From NCBI RefSeq assembly GCF_003951285.1, contig NZ_RXFQ01000006.1, positions 186,001 to 250,000 on the forward strand: 64,000 nucleotides of DNA. The letters are read 5' to 3'. Each line of letters starts with the position of its first letter. Positions within the stretch are counted from its first letter, which is position 1. Below, piece by piece: positions 63,201 through 64,000 of this stretch. The notes below the pieces were generated by a model, which was given only the letters and a program-made list of their open reading frames with translations, ran no database searches and was not told the DNA's origin. The stretch is from Variovorax beijingensis (GTDB lineage Bacteria > Pseudomonadota > Gammaproteobacteria > Burkholderiales > Burkholderiaceae_C). The position numbers and the translations under genes were made by a program.

Positions 63201-64000
63201 TCGCGTTGATTGCCGCTCTCGTTGAGGTAACCGAAGGCGCTGAAGCGCATTCTTCGCGAGTACTGCTGAATCAATCCCTCAGGCTTCCAGTTGGAGCCGT
63301 ACTGTTTGCAATTGCTTTCCACGCCGCCGGGTGCCGTGGGCACGCAGACCTTGTTGCGCATGGTGTAGTCGCCGGATGTCGCAGCAGTGGCGTCACTGGT
63401 GAAGATGCTGAAGGAGTTGTCGCCTGGCTTCTTCCACGAGAATTGCAGGGATGCGTCGCCGGAGTTCTCGTAATACTCGATCTTGACATCGAAGCTCTGC
63501 CCGGCGTTCAGGGTTACGGTCGCGTCGTAGTCCGTCGCCCCCTGGTCGATCCACTTGTCGATCTTTAGAACGTTGGATATCCACAGGCGTACACCGTCGT
63601 CGGCACGTATGCGAAAGGTGTAGGTGCCGGTCGTGGGGGCAACGAATGTGCCTGTATACCGCGCTGCGAAGTTGTCTTTTCCAATGCCTGATACGGGCTC
63701 CTTTGAGCCCCAATCGTGATCGGCGCTATCCGGGTCAACGGTGGCATCTGGCGAGCCCGCCAGGGTCTTGTTGGCCTTCTTGAAGTACTCGCCCTTGAGC
63801 GTGCCGCCGGTGGTGGTGATCCGCATCGCATAGCCTCGGCCATTGACCGAGATGCCAAGACTGGTTGCTTGGGGGAATGGCGTTGCACCGGCAATTTCAC
63901 CGACAGGCAAGGTGCGATCGCCGAACAGGCCCTGTCCCGAGTGAAACCCCTTTTCCAGGATCGTTTCGGTCGGCGTATCCACCACGCGCCTGCCGCCGGT
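60257..64000 (-). CDS. pilY1: PilY1-type pilus tip adhesin with PA14 domain (5' end beyond the window)
   Basis: The frame is open from the right edge and ends at 60257, giving at least 1,248 residues without the N-terminus. A PA14 domain (63401-63799) is visible by GTYTFRIRADDGVRLW and the following DKWIDQG. The last 500 residues form the PilC/PilY1 beta-propeller (RRRALLLGDIVNAKV, MVYVGANDGMLHAFNG, IYAGDLNGQLWRFDV). An RGD triplet lies at 61832-61840 in NYLRGDRSK. PilY1 caps the type IV pilus and regulates its extension and surface attachment. pilA is 1.7 kb away on the opposite strand. Confidence 0.93.
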   Translation of the reverse strand, partial: TGGRRVVDTPTETILEKGFHSGQGLFGDRTLPVGEIAGATPFPQATSLGISVNGRGYAMRITTTGGTLKGEYFKKANKTLAGSPDATVDPDSADHDWGSKEPVSGIGKDNFAARYTGTFVAPTTGTYTFRIRADDGVRLWISNVLKIDKWIDQGATDYDATVTLNAGQSFDVKIEYYENSGDASLQFSWKKPGDNSFSIFTSDATAATSGDYTMRNKVCVPTAPGGVESNCKQYGSNWKPEGLIQQYSRRMRFSAFGYLNESGNQRDGGVLRARQKFVGPLQPMPGLPDVANTEKEWDDSSGVFVRNPNPTDAAATSANGVTISDSGVINYLNKFGQLIPGNYKSNDPVSELYYAALRYYRNLGNVPEWSDLNTTDKATTARRLDGFPVIKDWDDPIQYSCQRNFVLGIGDIYTHGDKNVPGNTNNADEPAMPAKVTADTTVNAVTATNKVGQLQGMGDDLGTRTNISNNCCSNNSARMAGLAYDANTKDIRPDDATSPNTIGKQTVQTYWVDVLEQAFQANNQFYLAAKFGGLKIPTNLQSTFDPYSFLGPIPQTWWATSTDTLTDTRGTGTTQPRPDNYFTAGRPDAMVDGLTRAFASIANAIKSYTTSFSLSSPQVSSSGSASYSSQYDSNGWTGLLTGSLLTFPDGVPTSSERWNSSTTLEAQLAGTGWDTARQVVTWNGTTGVPFRKASLTAAQVTALDTPWATGDDSGDFLNYLRGDRSKERTATDDTKPYRRRALLLGDIVNAKVTPVGPPSGQLSNTVNPGYAAFKTLRASRPTMVYVGANDGMLHAFNGALTGTDAGKEQFAYVPSVLFSGPSSPATPSIDGLRQLGNPDYDHRYYVDASPKSFDIDFNTAGGTFTTSANGNGADWRTVLIGGLGKGGKGFYAIDITDPASMTTEDIVKTKILWEFTAATAGVGDTLGFSFGTPMVLKTKKYGWVVVLTSGYNNGDGFGYIYFVNPRNGTLLEKVQTGNSSAGLTQATAYIGDFTDGTADAIYAGDLNGQLWRFDVTAAKGSTGVYPAPLKLATLADASSNAQPITTQPLVEIDPRSKKRYVMFGTGQLLDTVDISSSAAQSFYAIVDGNATSFGTGGTYPVTRSLLTQITEANLKGTTPVSFGNTQGWYLDLGKDTTIAWRMVLNPTSFNGVVVFSTLLTTGNACSPSGQSRIYAVNFGSGTSALLPVGTAYVAYSSAITDIQIVNNDGKMQGIAGDVDGKLHPPKINFGGGTSLRLLNWREVPTID

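Overview
This is 64 kb of a high-GC chromosome from a beta-proteobacterium, most likely a Comamonadaceae member close to Variovorax. The evidence is the strong G/C bias at third codon positions, several Bug-type solute receptors, beta-proteobacterial RecA/RecX, SucCD and short-type ArgC proteins, and short dispersed GC-rich intergenic repeats of a kind I recall from this family. I saw no tRNA, rRNA, CRISPR array, prophage or intact insertion sequence. The assignment rests on reading the translations, not on a database search.

Layout. 1-2204: end of a probable binding protein, two polar amino-acid ABC permeases and an FCD-GntR regulator. 2212-4508: LysR regulator divergent from DoxX and pirin genes. 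4823-21678: a long same-strand catabolic cluster with a class II aldolase, a complete oligopeptide-type ABC importer, a GhrA-like reductase, a polyamine/omega-type aminotransferase, two histone-deacetylase-fold amidohydrolases, a DMT permease, a GntR regulator, an APH-fold kinase beside a phospho-lyase-type class III aminotransferase, an M20 amidohydrolase and a Bug receptor. 21932-28450: a second catabolic operon recognisable as trans-4-hydroxy-L-proline degradation (DapA-family deaminase, orphan LivK-like receptor, two-cysteine epimerase, three-subunit D-hydroxyproline dehydrogenase, GntR).

28537-39965 is mixed: desaturase, DMT permease, small proteins, DbpA helicase, IF-1, a TIM-barrel isomerase, a GATase-type hydrolase, a small lipoprotein, an N-formylglutamate amidohydrolase and two Bug receptors, one divergent from a LysR gene across a clear LysR-type box. 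39962-43625 pairs a topoisomerase III with a Lys/Ala-rich linker and C-terminal SWIB domain, divergent from a SET-domain protein with a lysine-rich tail; a 35-bp alternating pyrimidine-purine tract lies between them. 43628-53174 is mostly housekeeping: birA, a TctDE-like two-component system, marR, recA-recX, argC, sucCD and a TerC-family protein.

53206-57833 is a signalling operon: PP2C phosphatase, FHA protein, CHASE2 adenylate/guanylate cyclase and a class II cyclic-nucleotide phosphodiesterase. It is followed by the type IV pilin gene pilA behind a sigma-54 promoter, a transposase fragment, a lower-GC gene of unknown function, and a PilY1-type tip adhesin with a PA14 domain that runs off the window end.

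The most interesting proposal concerns 13-19 kb. Two acetylpolyamine-type deacetylases, a polyamine-type aminotransferase, a kinase and an amine phospho-lyase could together degrade acetylated, hydroxylated amines. 5-Hydroxylysine (beside a hydroxyproline operon, suggesting collagen breakdown) and 2-hydroxyputrescine (a polyamine typical of beta-proteobacteria) both fit the expected chemistry.
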